Assembly: GCA_025201705.1 (NCBI GenBank)
Contig: MU616991.1
Location: forward strand, 1-27,986
Origin: Dissophora ornata
Lineage: Eukaryota; Mortierellomycota; Mortierellomycetes; Mortierellales; Mortierellaceae
Reading direction: 5' to 3'
Length of the DNA: 27,986 nt
Shown: in pieces, positions 9,375 through 19,059 of the stretch
Position numbering within the stretch: the stretch's first letter is position 1
Layout of the letters: each line of letters begins with the position of its first letter
Translations under genes and position numbers: made by a program
The notes under the pieces: generated by a model
Databases searched by the model: none
Seen by the model: only the letters and a program-made list of their open reading frames with translations
Told to the model about the DNA's origin: nothing

Positions 9375-12300
9375 TCACGACCGCCTTGGCAACGGGTATG
9401 ATGGGTATGAGGGTGTCTGAGGGTAGCGAGAAGGCTGCTGCTGCGGTGGTTGTGGCTGTGGCTGCGGTGGCTGTGTCGTGTAGAGTGACATAGGTTGTTG
9501 CGGCTGCAGGTGTTGCATCTCGCGCTCATCATGCCTTGCTGTTGCGCCAGAGCGGCCCTGTCCACCCGAGGCGCTCAAGGCCATAAGACTAGCCAGTGCG
9601 GAGCTGGTCTTGACGTCGTTTGTCATTGACGATGGCGCTCCTGATTGCGGTGGTGGTGGACCATGGCCGTGACCAAGACCATGTGGTGGAGGGGCATATC
9701 CATGACCTACGGGAGAGCCGCTCTCGCGGATGGAATGAGGCATTGGAGGCGAACCAGCAGCTCCAGCATGATGAGGATCCAGGGCTTGATCGAGTCCGTT
9801 GAGCACAGCTGCTGCCCTTCCCAAGAGCATCGACAAATGAGAAACCTCGCGTTGCAAGTCTTGACGAGTCTGCTGAAGCACATCTGCATTGGCAGCCATC
9901 CCTGGCAAGGAGGGCGGTGCCGCTGGCGGTGTCGGATGATTACCAGATGCACCAATGGCTACGCCATTCATGGGCATGGGTGGTGACGACGGCTGTCTTC
10001 GGTGATGACCATATTGATGGTGGTGAGGAGGGGGAGGACCCTGCTCCTGCTGATGTAGCTCAGAGGGCCGTGGAAGGGATTGGTGATGGCCTTGATGAGC
10101 TGGATGAGGTACAGAGATTGGTGGCAAATGGGATGGGCCACTACCCCCATTACTGCCAGCTCCAACACGCTCACGTTCACGATCTACAAGCCCCTCATTA
10201 GGACCCGAGTTGCCCATCGGCGGTGCAGGATGGTGATAAGGAGTGGCGTATCCGGAGCTCGTTTGGCTGGAAGCGCCTTGTGTAGGTGAGGACCCTGAGG
10301 TGAAGTGGTGGCCGCCCTGAGAAGGTGGAGGGGCCGGCGCCTGCGATTGAGATGAGTCTGAGGGATGGTACTCATGACCGGGCTGAGTGGCTCCTTGAGC
10401 ACGGTACTGCTGATGGTGATATGGCTGCTGTGGGCCACCCTGAGAGTAGCGAGGGTAAAGAGGCGGTGAACCTGGAGGCGGCGGACCGGACGAGTGCACG
10501 ATGCCTGTGGAGGACAGTCGTGTGTTCGATGAGGACGAGGACACGGTTGCATACCCAGGCAAACGATGATTCCATCCTGACGCTTGCTGCGAGGCATGCA
10601 TGCTTTCATCCATATCCCGGGGAGCATGCGATGGATGCGCATAAGCATGTGTCGACTGTTGATGCAGATGGTGCTGAGGCTGGCTGTGGGGGTGGGTCTG
10701 TTGCGCGTGAGGGTGAGGATGCTGCTGAGAGTGCTGCTGAGGTGGTGGGGGCTGGTGCTGGAGTGGATGCTGTGTCGAGTGTGAAGGAGGAGGCGGAGGC
10801 GGCTGGACTCGAGGTGGTGGAGGAGGCGGGTGCATGGGATGCCGCGACATGCTCATCGATGGAGTTGAATGATACTGTCCATGTCCTGGATGCATGTTTA
10901 GGACGTATCGTGGTGCGCTTGGGTGCGACGACATATGCTCTCTCATGTGGCCATGAGGATCCTGTGACCTTGGGGGCTGCTGCGAATAAGGCGGTCCTTG
11001 GTGGCGAGGCGAGTTGCTGTGATGGTGACCCTGGTCGCCATCTCCAATATTTTCGATGGGTGACATGCTTCGACGATAGCTTGAAGATCCTTGCTCCCGA
11101 TGCGTCCAGTCTGGGTGGCCATTTGCGGCCCGCGAGGGCAAGACGTAATCATCGATCGTTGGCCCACCCCTGCCTCCACCAGAGCTCTGGAGTCGTCGAC
11201 GCTTTGCAGAATTCGGACCGTGGTCAGCCTGTCCATCATGTGCATTTTGCTCCATGGGTGTTATTGATGGGGGTGTTCGAGGGCGCTGCAGCGGTCTGGG
11301 ATACTGCAGCCTCTGGTGATACTGAGGTGGCGGTTGATGGTGAATCTGATGCTGGTGCTGATGCTGATGCTGATGCTGCTGTTGTTGTTGCTGTTGTTGA
11401 ATGCCTTGCTGCGGTGCCAATGGTGGTGAGTTGGCCATGAGATTGACTCGTTTCCTACGCTTAATGACTGCTCTCTTCATCGTCACAGGACGATGGACGT
11501 TGTGCAGTTTGTAGTAGAGCCCGCAAGCATTGCAGATGGTATTGCCTCCGCTGTCGCGTCGCCACAAAGGCGTGGTGGTTGTTCGGCAGTTGGCGCAGAT
11601 AAGGTGTTGACGGCTTGTTTGCTGTTGGTTATAGGACGGACATCCTGAACAGGTGTGTGCGCCTCCTGTGCCGTTGCAGTTGCCATCTCCAGGACATGAT
11701 CCTGAGCATTTGTTGTCGTTTGCCTTGTCCTCCGCAGCATGTGGTGCGGCTGTTGCAGTTGGGGCTGCCTTTGAGTTGGCATCTGCAGAGGTCTTTTCGG
11801 AGGAGGCAGCGGAGGATGGGTCCTGGGCGGGGGCGTCGTTGGTGGCTGGGATGGATGCGGTGGAGGAGGCAGGGCGGAGATTCGGATCCTCAGAGTCGTC
11901 AGTGTCGATAGCAGCGGGGTCGCCTTTCTTCAGGCCCATGTTGCGCTTAAGCCATGGAGGCCGTATCAGGTTCCTGGCTTTGAAGTAGAGGCCTAAGGGG
12001 GCAAGGGTACGATGATGGGTTAGCGAAATGCATTAGTTGGTGCATGATGTGAGTGATAAGGTTGGACGGCATAGAGTTCAAACTGTGTGCGACCACAAAT
12101 GCCATTCATCTCCGTCGTCTCCATCATCGCACAATCACAAAAAAAAGGAGGGGGAGGGGGGGGGTGAGGCGCACACACGTCGACAACACAGTCGTCAACA
12201 CAATCTCTCCGACAATCAAATCAATCGCCAAGATGCGGAAAGAGCCAACGCAACCCCACCCAACGCCCTCCATAGGAAGAACAACAAGAGGTAATGGCAC

Positions 12301-14689
12301 ATCGTGTCAGCAATGAGCCAGCAAATCGCTCCTTTTGATCTATTCTTAAAATAACCCGATTCCATTGCCCACCACACTCGTTCCCTGAATCAAGAACACA
12401 TGTCTGTGCATAAACAATAACACATATTCACACACACATTGTCTCTCTTCTCCTTCTCTCCCCCTTTCCCTCTTTCCCTCTAATTAAATGGCCGTTGCAA
12501 TGAATGCTTGCCTGGTCTTTTTTTTCTGATCGCGATCAAACCTTGTTTTTTTCCCACCTTCCCCGTTAGTTCCTCTTCCCCTCCTAGGAATCGTGTGCGG
12601 AACCGATGGGCCTACTCGTAGAGCAACACAGTCAAACGAGAGTGCTGCATCGGCAACAGGAAGTGGGCTGATCCTCTCAATCCTTCCTCATTGTGTCCCG
12701 CCAATGTCTGTTGTATGTTTGTGGATTTTCCATGCATTGTCGTGTGATGATTAATGAAGAATAACACAAAATAAAAATATGGCCCGGAGCATTTGTTTTG
12801 GTTGTGTGTATGTTTGACCAATGGTCTTCCGTCTCTCGGAAAGTACTGATGCTACGCCCGTCCGTCTGCGGAACGAGAAGTGAAGGGAATGGCCTATAGA
12901 TCTGATACCTGTCCCTAATATTGTATCCATGCTCATGTTCACTCTTTCCTTGTTTGAGTTCCAGTTTTTTCTCGCTCCGCTACACTCCCCGAGGATCTTT
13001 TTGTTTCTTCCCACAACACAAGGAGAGGGGGAATAATGTGATTTCTCCTACGCGCGGTGTTCGCGCAACCTCGGCATACCCACAACGAAGACCAATAACA
13101 CATGCACACCCATTCTCTTCCATATAAAAAACCACCAAACAAGCTGTCTATTTTTACATACCGCACGCATTGCAGATCGTTTGTCCGTCGCTAGCTCGTC
13201 TCCAAAGTGGAGTCGACGTCGTTCCGCAGTTGGCACAGCTCGTGGCCGTGACGCCTGCTTTGGATTCTTTCTTGAAACTGGTGCCAGGAACCTTGCTCGA
13301 TCGAGGAGATCCAGCCGTATCCGTCTGCTGAGGTGCCAACCGCGGCGATGGTGTCTTTGATCCAGAACCACCCATTGCAGCCGAGGAAGACCCGTCTCCA
13401 CTGGCAACAGTAGAGGGGGAACCGGGCGACGCCATCCGCTTTTTGCTTGGAGCTGAGAATGAAGGGGCGACTGAATTTTTCGTAGAGGGCGGCGGAGATG
13501 AGGACCCGGCAGAGACGTCAGCCATGTCTGTATCTTGCTCGTCTGGCCTAGCCAGGTCGCGCTCCATATCCATGGCACGCTCTGCATCCAAATCTACGTC
13601 GTCTCCGATCATTTCTTCGTCCTCTATAATTTCGTACTCTTCGTCTTCGACTGCCTCGTACTCTTCTGCAGATTTTTCGTCTTTTACTTTGTAAAGATCA
13701 TCCTGACCCGTCGTGTTCGATACCAATGTTGCAACGTGCGCTTTTGGGCTCGCGATGTGGATATCGCCATGCTTCGACGCAGGCGTTGGATAAGCATTGG
13801 AATAAGTGCTGCCTCCAAGAGGGCGATGTGCGACATCGACCTTTGAAAAGGACGATAAGGAAGCTTGGGGCCCGTGATTGAAGGTCGGGTAGAGTTTTGG
13901 GGAGATGATGGTTGTTGGTGTGACAGAGGAGAGTGAGGAGAGCGGGGCACTTGATGAAAGTCTAGATTTCAACGAGGATGAGAGCGCGCTTGAGGTAGGG
14001 ATCGGGTGGCCCTTATCGACGGTACCCAGAACAGATGTTAGAGACATGGGCGAGGGGGACGGCGATGCAGGAGGACCAGCAACCGATGGTGATGGTATAG
14101 TTAATGGTGATGGACGAGCGGTCGCATTGGCGTCAGCGTGTGGCGTACTTGTTAGGCCCGCTATCGTTGCTGTGTTCTCTGCCTTGATAGGAGATGTTGC
14201 TGTCAACGTTGCCGAGGATGTAGAGGGTGTTGGTGAAGAAAGCGAGACCGAAGGGGAAGGCGAGAGCGGCGCGACAACGGGAGGGGTAAGTGGGGATGGT
14301 ATCCGGGCTACCATGTGTGCATCCTGCTTGGAGAGCGGGGACGCTGCAACGTTCTGGTGGCCGTCGTTGTTGCTGCACTCCATGTTGTTGTGGCTGCTAT
14401 TGTCGTTGTTGATATTGTCGTGTGCTTCCACTTGCCGGGTGGTAATTATAGACAACTCTGCCGACGGCGTTGCTGCAGAGAGTGATACAGACACAGACAA
14501 AGATGGTGGCGATGATGGCGATGGCGATGACGATGATGATATCGTGGCTGTGGCGGTAGCCGTGGTTACAGCCGTTGGCCGTTGCTTGGCCTCTTGGCTC
14601 AGCTTTGCAGGCGACTCCCTGTCTGTTGAGGGGACAGATGGGACAGTCGGGGCAGCTGCGACCACTGGTGCTGTTTCAGCCAGGGACAT
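9375..14689 (-). CDS. sreA: Iron-responsive GATA transcription repressor (SreA/Urbs1/Fep1 class), very large form
   Basis: Two exons, 14689-13162 and 11992-9375, encode about 1,381 residues. Finger 1 (C485, C488, C506, C509; [20 protein letters not shown]) is split after its last Cys by a 1,169-bp intron; exon 2 resumes with [18 protein letters not shown]. Between the fingers lies the family's iron-sensing block C-X5-C-X8-C-X2-C at residues 609, 615, 624 and 627 ([12 protein letters not shown]). Finger 2 follows (C642, C645, C663, C666), with the basic tail [12 protein letters not shown] coiled coil at about 1212-1250 ([18 protein letters not shown]) matches the C-terminal helix needed for repression in relatives. 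In known members, iron-loaded protein binds ATCWGATAA sites and represses siderophore and iron-uptake genes. The remainder is Ser/Thr/Pro- and Gln/His/Pro-rich, making it more than twice the usual ~550 residues. The start is the first ATG after a likely 5'-leader intron (14817-14719). An acidic Glu/Asp stretch precedes finger 1. Confidence 0.93.
11339..11402. repeat. CAG/CAT triplet repeat coding for a Gln/His tract
   Basis: An imperfect triplet tract in exon 2 of the GATA gene encodes a run of Gln followed by alternating His-Gln on the minus strand. Such tracts vary in length between strains and are typical of low-complexity regions of fungal regulators. Confidence 0.8.
11993..13161 (-). other. 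1,169-bp intron inside zinc finger 1 of the GATA repressor
   Basis: The donor GTATGT (13161-13156) follows the last Cys codon of finger 1, and the acceptor CCCCCTTAG ends at 11993. Both sides are phase 1 and rejoin the canonical CNACGLYFKAR finger. All other introns in the window are about 33-165 bp, so this one is exceptional. It holds no convincing gene on either strand. It contains a near-match to the family's own binding motif (ATCTGATAC at 12900-12908), a plus-strand TGATAAG near 12054, and several pyrimidine-rich stretches. Confidence 0.88.
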
Positions 14690-15902
14690 GAGCAGATGTG
14701 TGAGGGATGATGCAGGGTCTATGTGGAGATGGATGATCGAGGATCGAGGATCGAGGTTAGCACGCACTCCTGGTCGAGGCAACGAGGGGTGCGTTTGATT
14801 TAGGGAAGTCGGCTTACAGTCTCTCTGATTTTAATGGCGTGCGATGGAAAGATGGATGAGAAGGATGGGGGGAGGGAGAGACCGAAGGAGGGAGACTTGG
14901 AAGGAGGGAGCGGGAGGCGACGCGAGGGAAGGGGAGGGAGCGAATGATGGCGTGGATGATGAGAGGATGATGAAGGAGACACGGCGATGCAAGAGCGGAG
15001 AAGGCAAGCGAGATAGGAACGTGATAGTGTATCGATTGGAGTCCAATGGACGGTGGGTGGGGAGAGAGGAGAGAAGAGAGAGCAAGCAGAGTAGGAAGAT
15101 GATAAAGGTCCTTCGTCTGTACGGCTGATACCATATCTTATCTGCGATTTCCTCGCCTCCGATGTGATCACGCACCTGCATCGCCTCGTTTTAATCGCAT
15201 GGCCTGTGGAATCGTCGATCGATGTCACTGCGCTCCCTCTGTGCGCCCATCCACATTGGCACAACACCCAGCGTGTCCACAAACACGCACGGGCGCAGCA
15301 GACTCAAGATCATCTATGCCATCCAGCGATGCACAGCCGACACTGCCGCATCCATCACCCAGCAGACGCGATATGCAATAGCGTGTGTGATGAACGGGTC
15401 AGATGCGACATAATCATCGTATCGCAGTTCATACACAGGACAGAAACTGGCATTCATGTGTTGATTCATCAATCCTTGCTTTCATGAAGATGTAAGCGAT
15501 TGCATAGCTGGGACATGCCAATACTGATTATTAATCTTGCCACGCTGAAGGAAGCGAGATAGATCCCGTCCTTCAGTCCAAGCTTCTATCGTGAGGACTT
15601 AAAATCGGAGCCGATTCGAAGCACAAGTAAAGGCGGATCGAGAATCTCCAGCAGAAACTGTCGCATAACAGTGCCGAGAGCGAGTGCGAGTGCGCTAATC
15701 TTTTCAATTTAATTGACCTTTGTAATGCCAGTAGCAATGCGACACCCTGGTGGCAGAGCCATATAAGGAGTCATGATGATCAACTTGGTCCAAACTGATA
15801 CCAGCTTGCCAAAATGGCCATATCGTATCGAACATAGAGCCGAACAGAGTGAGGATGGTTTGGATATGCAAGGATCAGGCTCCAAGGAAAAAAAATGGGA
15901 CA

Positions 15903-15911
15903 ATCAGATAA
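15903..15911 (+). promoter_or_regulatory. Perfect iron-GATA site ATCAGATAA
   Basis: This is an exact match to ATCWGATAA, the published binding consensus of SreA/SRE/Sre1/Fep1-type iron repressors. It is 1.2 kb upstream of the start codon of the SreA-like gene in this same window and is followed after 19 bp by an inverted second copy. Confidence 0.65.
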
Positions 15912-15930
15912 CATCTACGGACGCCTGTGC

Positions 15931-15939
15931 TTATCAGAT
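15931..15939 (-). promoter_or_regulatory. Perfect iron-GATA site ATCTGATAA (inverted)
   Basis: An exact ATCWGATAA match on the minus strand, 19 bp from the first site and facing it. Two 8-of-9 matches follow at 16035-16043 (CTCAGATAA, minus) and 16231-16239 (GTCTGATAA, plus). Confidence 0.65.
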
Positions 15940-16271
15940 TGTTATGGGCGAGATTTTGCTCGGCCATGTTGGAGAATCAGAATCAGAAGCACCCAATCGC
16001 CCAGTGGCGTGCTCCCTCCGGCTGTTCGCTAATTTTATCTGAGGGCAGTTTCTGCTCATCTCGGCTTTGTACGGGTAGTCGGGCAGACTTGATGGTTCGT
16101 CTGCCTCAACATGCAGCGCGGTATATAATACAAATGTGCGATAGGGAACACACCTCGATCTGCACCATCGTAAACTAAAAAACGCCACCATCGAGTGCGA
16201 AAGATCAAAGTCAAGATTTGATATCAGCAGGTCTGATAAATCCAAATTGAATGCTCAGCCTCTTTTGCAGT

Positions 16272-16304
16272 GAGATCTTGGCAAGATAGTCAGGCCAAGA
16301 TCTC
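16272..16304. repeat. Perfect 11-bp inverted repeat (hairpin)
   Basis: GAGATCTTGGC (16272-16282) and GCCAAGATCTC (16294-16304) are exact reverse complements around an 11-nt loop. The element lies about 490 bp upstream of the TATA box of the RRM gene. It could be a dimeric-factor site or a relic of a small inverted-repeat element. Confidence 0.75.
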
Positions 16305-16771
16305 GGCCAAGAGAAGCGACACCGCTGTTTTATTTTCTGAGACACAAAAAACCTCGCTTTCTTTCCTACTCCGTCTGGACACACAAGGCGGGCGCCATAG
16401 ACACTAACACAAGTGCGCCAAGTTTATGATGAAACTATGTATATCGACTGTGCATCAAAAACGAACGGATATTTGAAGGAAGCGGGGCACATTAGCAACC
16501 TAGACTATGGACTATGGAGCTGTTCATATCGGGGCAGACTGTGCGAATTGCCTCTCTCAACTGCTAACCTCATGAGGAAAACGTGAGGACTAAATTCCTA
16601 CTTTAGCTTTTGCATTGCTGCTCTCAGTCAGCCACTGCCCCTATTTTTTTTACCTTTCCTCCTTCTGTTCCTCTTTCTCGTACTTTTCCTCCGGCGTATG
16701 AACGCACAAAGTGAACGCGGAGAGACGATTTTCGAGGCTAGAGAGGCTCATCAGATCAAACCAGCTCAGAA

Positions 16772-16782
16772 GATATAAAAAC
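16772..16782 (+). promoter_or_regulatory. TATA box and CT-rich initiator region of the RRM gene
   Basis: GATATAAAAACG is followed by a long pyrimidine-rich stretch (about 16,795-16,880) typical of highly used fungal promoters. The first protein-coding ATG is 670 bp downstream, which fits the spliced 5' leader described next. Confidence 0.6.
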
Positions 16783-16977
16783 GAGGGAGTCGATCTCCAC
16801 CAAATCTCTCACCCGCAACCTCTCATATCTCTTATTCTCCTATTTCTGTTCGAATAGCTCTCCTTCTCCCACCTTGACTTGTCACCTCCAGTTTTCAGGT
16901 TCGTTCCACTTCTTAACACTTGCTGACAGTCCGACAGTCGTTTTATTCTTCGTTACGGATCCAACGTTACATTTCGT

Positions 16978-17213
16978 GTAAGTGATCGGGCTCGACTCGC
17001 CTGACGCTTCGCTGCTCCGCCTACACCTTCGATGAGGACAGAGCAACACCATTGTACGCGTCTTGAGGGTGGACAAGGAAGTGCAAGCATGTACATGTAC
17101 TTTGGACATGACCATCGCTATATCGCGTATCGTCCGTTGTATGCGCTATCCGTTTCTCTTTCTTCCCCCCATGCATTCCTTTTCCACCGTTGTTTCCGCT
17201 ATTGTTTTTGCAG
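16978..17213 (+). other. Probable 5'-leader intron of the RRM gene
   Basis: A consensus donor GTAAGT (16978) and a strong pyrimidine tract ending in TTTTTGCAG (17213) define a 236-bp intron in the untranslated leader. After the acceptor a 7-codon upstream reading frame (17271-17294) precedes the main start at 17455. Confidence 0.55.
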
Positions 17214-17454
17214 CTCGCCTCTTCTCTCCTCCGTCTTTCGCATCACTTTTGTCTATCGTTCCCCACGCTCATGTCTGTATGCAACCCCCTTTGAACTGAC
17301 AACGTGACGATGGTCTCCCCTAATTTCGTATAACTTATTCGCTCAAGTTTTATCCGCTGTTATCCACTCTCCACTCGTTATCTATCATCTCTTGCTTGGC
17401 ATATTCGTTGGACTTTTAGCGCTTGACGTCTGTATATCTATATCATTCAACATC

Positions 17455-18459
17455 ATGTCTACGCCAACTCTTGTAGTCGCTCATGACGCCGGTAACGGAT
17501 GCCAGATATGCTTGAGCAAAAACCAGCAGATTCTAGCAAAAGATGAGGTGATTCGAGCAAAAGATGCGGTCATAGCAGCTAAGGACGATGCGATCATCCA
17601 AAAGGATCTTGCTCTCAAGACGGAGCGGGAGCTGAGAGAACAACTTCAGAAGCAGCTCAAAGTTGCTTCAGCAGGAGGTATATTGAAAAGACAACCAACA
17701 TAAGCATGGTCTTTTCACGTGCCTCGCTTCCTTCAGAAACTTGACCCATTTGCATTTCGGTGTGCACTGTAGTTAAAAAGAAATCGAGCCTCGCCAACAT
17801 CAAATCTGTTAGCAGCCAGGCGCAAGGTATAGCGCAGAAGATGAGTGGACTTGTTGATTTGGCCCATCCATGACATGTCTCCAGCGAGAACAAATGCATG
17901 CTGTGCTACTATGATTGACCTTTCATTGTGTGGCGGTTATAGAGGAGAAGGATGCGCTGACGATCTACATCCGCAACGTTTCAGAGAGTGTCACCTACGA
18001 GATGCTCCATGACGCCTTCTCGGCCTTTGGCACAATCCGAACTCTTAACGTCGTCCACCCTAAGGTTTGAAGAAGAGGATGGCGTTTTGACCGGCTCAGC
18101 GTGCTTTGCTTGAGGTTTGTCTTGATAATTGACCGCTCAAACCCTATCATTGATAGGCATGTGCCTTTGTAGAGTTCGCAAGCCCTGAGGCTCATCAAAA
18201 TGCCCTGGCAGCGACCTCAGTTCCTGTTGGTGATGGACACGAGAATGTCCTCACGGAGAAGCGTGTCCGCAAGCAGCAACAACCGTTGTCCTTCACACGT
18301 CGCCTCTCGGCTAACAATCTGAAATCAATGGCATTCAGCAATAATACTCAAGCCGCTTACACGCCTCATGCTGTCAGTATTACTGCTGCCACTACTTCTG
18401 CAAGCAAAGAAACAACTATTGGCAATGGCCACGACGCCAATAGCACGAGGCGAACATGA
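17455..18459 (+). CDS. Small coiled-coil protein with a C-terminal RRM
   Basis: Three exons, 17455-17677, 17943-18064 and 18157-18459, encode 215 residues. Residues about 28-70 form a near-perfect heptad coiled coil in which KD recurs every seven residues (AKDEVIR, AKDAVIA, AKDDAII, QKDLALK). An RNA-recognition motif covers about 80-155, with RNP2 IYIRNV and RNP1 KACAFVEF; the exon 2/3 intron falls just before RNP1. The RRM resembles those of the G3BP/Nxt3 family, but the NTF2-like domain that normally precedes it is absent. The tail is Ser/Thr/Asn-rich. It probably binds RNA as a coiled-coil oligomer; this is inference. The donor GTTTGA of intron 2 is weak. An overlapping frame just after the stop continues with acidic coding-like sequence, so the C terminus may have been shortened by a frameshift. 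Confidence 0.78.
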
Positions 18460-19055
18460 AAGGAGTCAATGCTGCAAATGAAGAGGATGAAGTCTGTGAT
18501 CTCGCCGAGGCGGGTAGAGAAAACAACAAGCCAGCTCATTTCTTGTTCTCAACATACATAGTTCTCCTTGCAATAGCCCACTCTGAAGCGACCTAGCATC
18601 AGGACCTTGGGAGCGCCATATTTGTGTATCGTTCTATAGGTCGCCCCGATCGCTGCATTCCATTTGACCTCATTTTGTAGCGCCTCGTCTATTCTTCTAA
18701 TGTCCACAATTGCAATAAACTGTGTGGCTGCACAAAACATATCCGAGTCTTTAAGAAATGGGCACCATTCCCGTAACCTGCGCGGAAGAGGGGTTACCAT
18801 TGAGCATTCTATGCCATTTTACAATTGCATCGCACTGGCGCAACGTCGTACAAGCACAAGCAATAATTGCTCCTCTGGGCCATGGCTTAACAAAAGTCAA
18901 GCAAGTTCTTGAGAAGGGTAAATGCCATGTTTTTCATGTCGCACTTTCTTGCTAAATCTCTTTCCAGTCCTCGTCTCAACTTTCTTTCTTATCTTCTCTC
19001 GTTTGTTCTCTCCTCCGCGCCTTTTATCTATCATCGAATATGTCCACAATAGACG
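18460..19055. other. Region with degenerate or unplaced coding sequence
   Basis: A minus-strand frame at 18549-18800 encodes about 83 residues of varied, protein-like composition (WCPFLKDSDMFCAATQFIAI, then VDIRRIDEALQNEVKWNAAI). A GT-AG junction (donor GTAAAA near 18825, acceptor GCGCAG near 18784) could join it in frame to an upstream open stretch ending ASAMQL. No complete gene emerges, I recognise no family, and no upstream start is clear. Together with the adjacent pseudogene it may be a gene remnant. A pyrimidine-rich stretch at 18,955-19,025 resembles the promoter of the following GMC pseudogene. Confidence 0.35.
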
Positions 19056-19059
19056 CTAG

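Larger units (their letters stand above)
14690..16770. promoter_or_regulatory. Large intergenic region upstream of the iron-GATA gene and the RRM gene
   Basis: About 2 kb without a credible gene lies between two divergent transcription units. The first 500 bp (to about 15,200) are GA/CT-rich and probably hold the 5' leader of the GATA gene, with a candidate leader intron (donor GTAAGC at 14817-14812, acceptor CATAG ending at 14719). Further out is a cluster of GATA motifs (15903-16239), a CCAAT box at 15993-15997, a TATATAA near 16122-16128 and a perfect hairpin (16272-16304). Short open frames here show no family resemblance. Confidence 0.6.

Noticed and set aside
10325..11440. Plus-strand open frame of 371 codons
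   Set aside because: It is antisense to the Gln/His/Pro-rich exon of the GATA gene; the long opening follows from biased codons there, and the translation is Val/Ala/Asp-rich with no domain.
13905..14798. Plus-strand open frame of 297 codons
   Set aside because: It mirrors the Ser/Thr/Pro-rich first exon of the GATA gene and reads as Gly/Asp/Val repeats without family resemblance.
15709..16245. Short overlapping frames on both strands around the GATA sites
   Set aside because: None has a family match, good start context or splice sites; the segment is better explained as regulatory.
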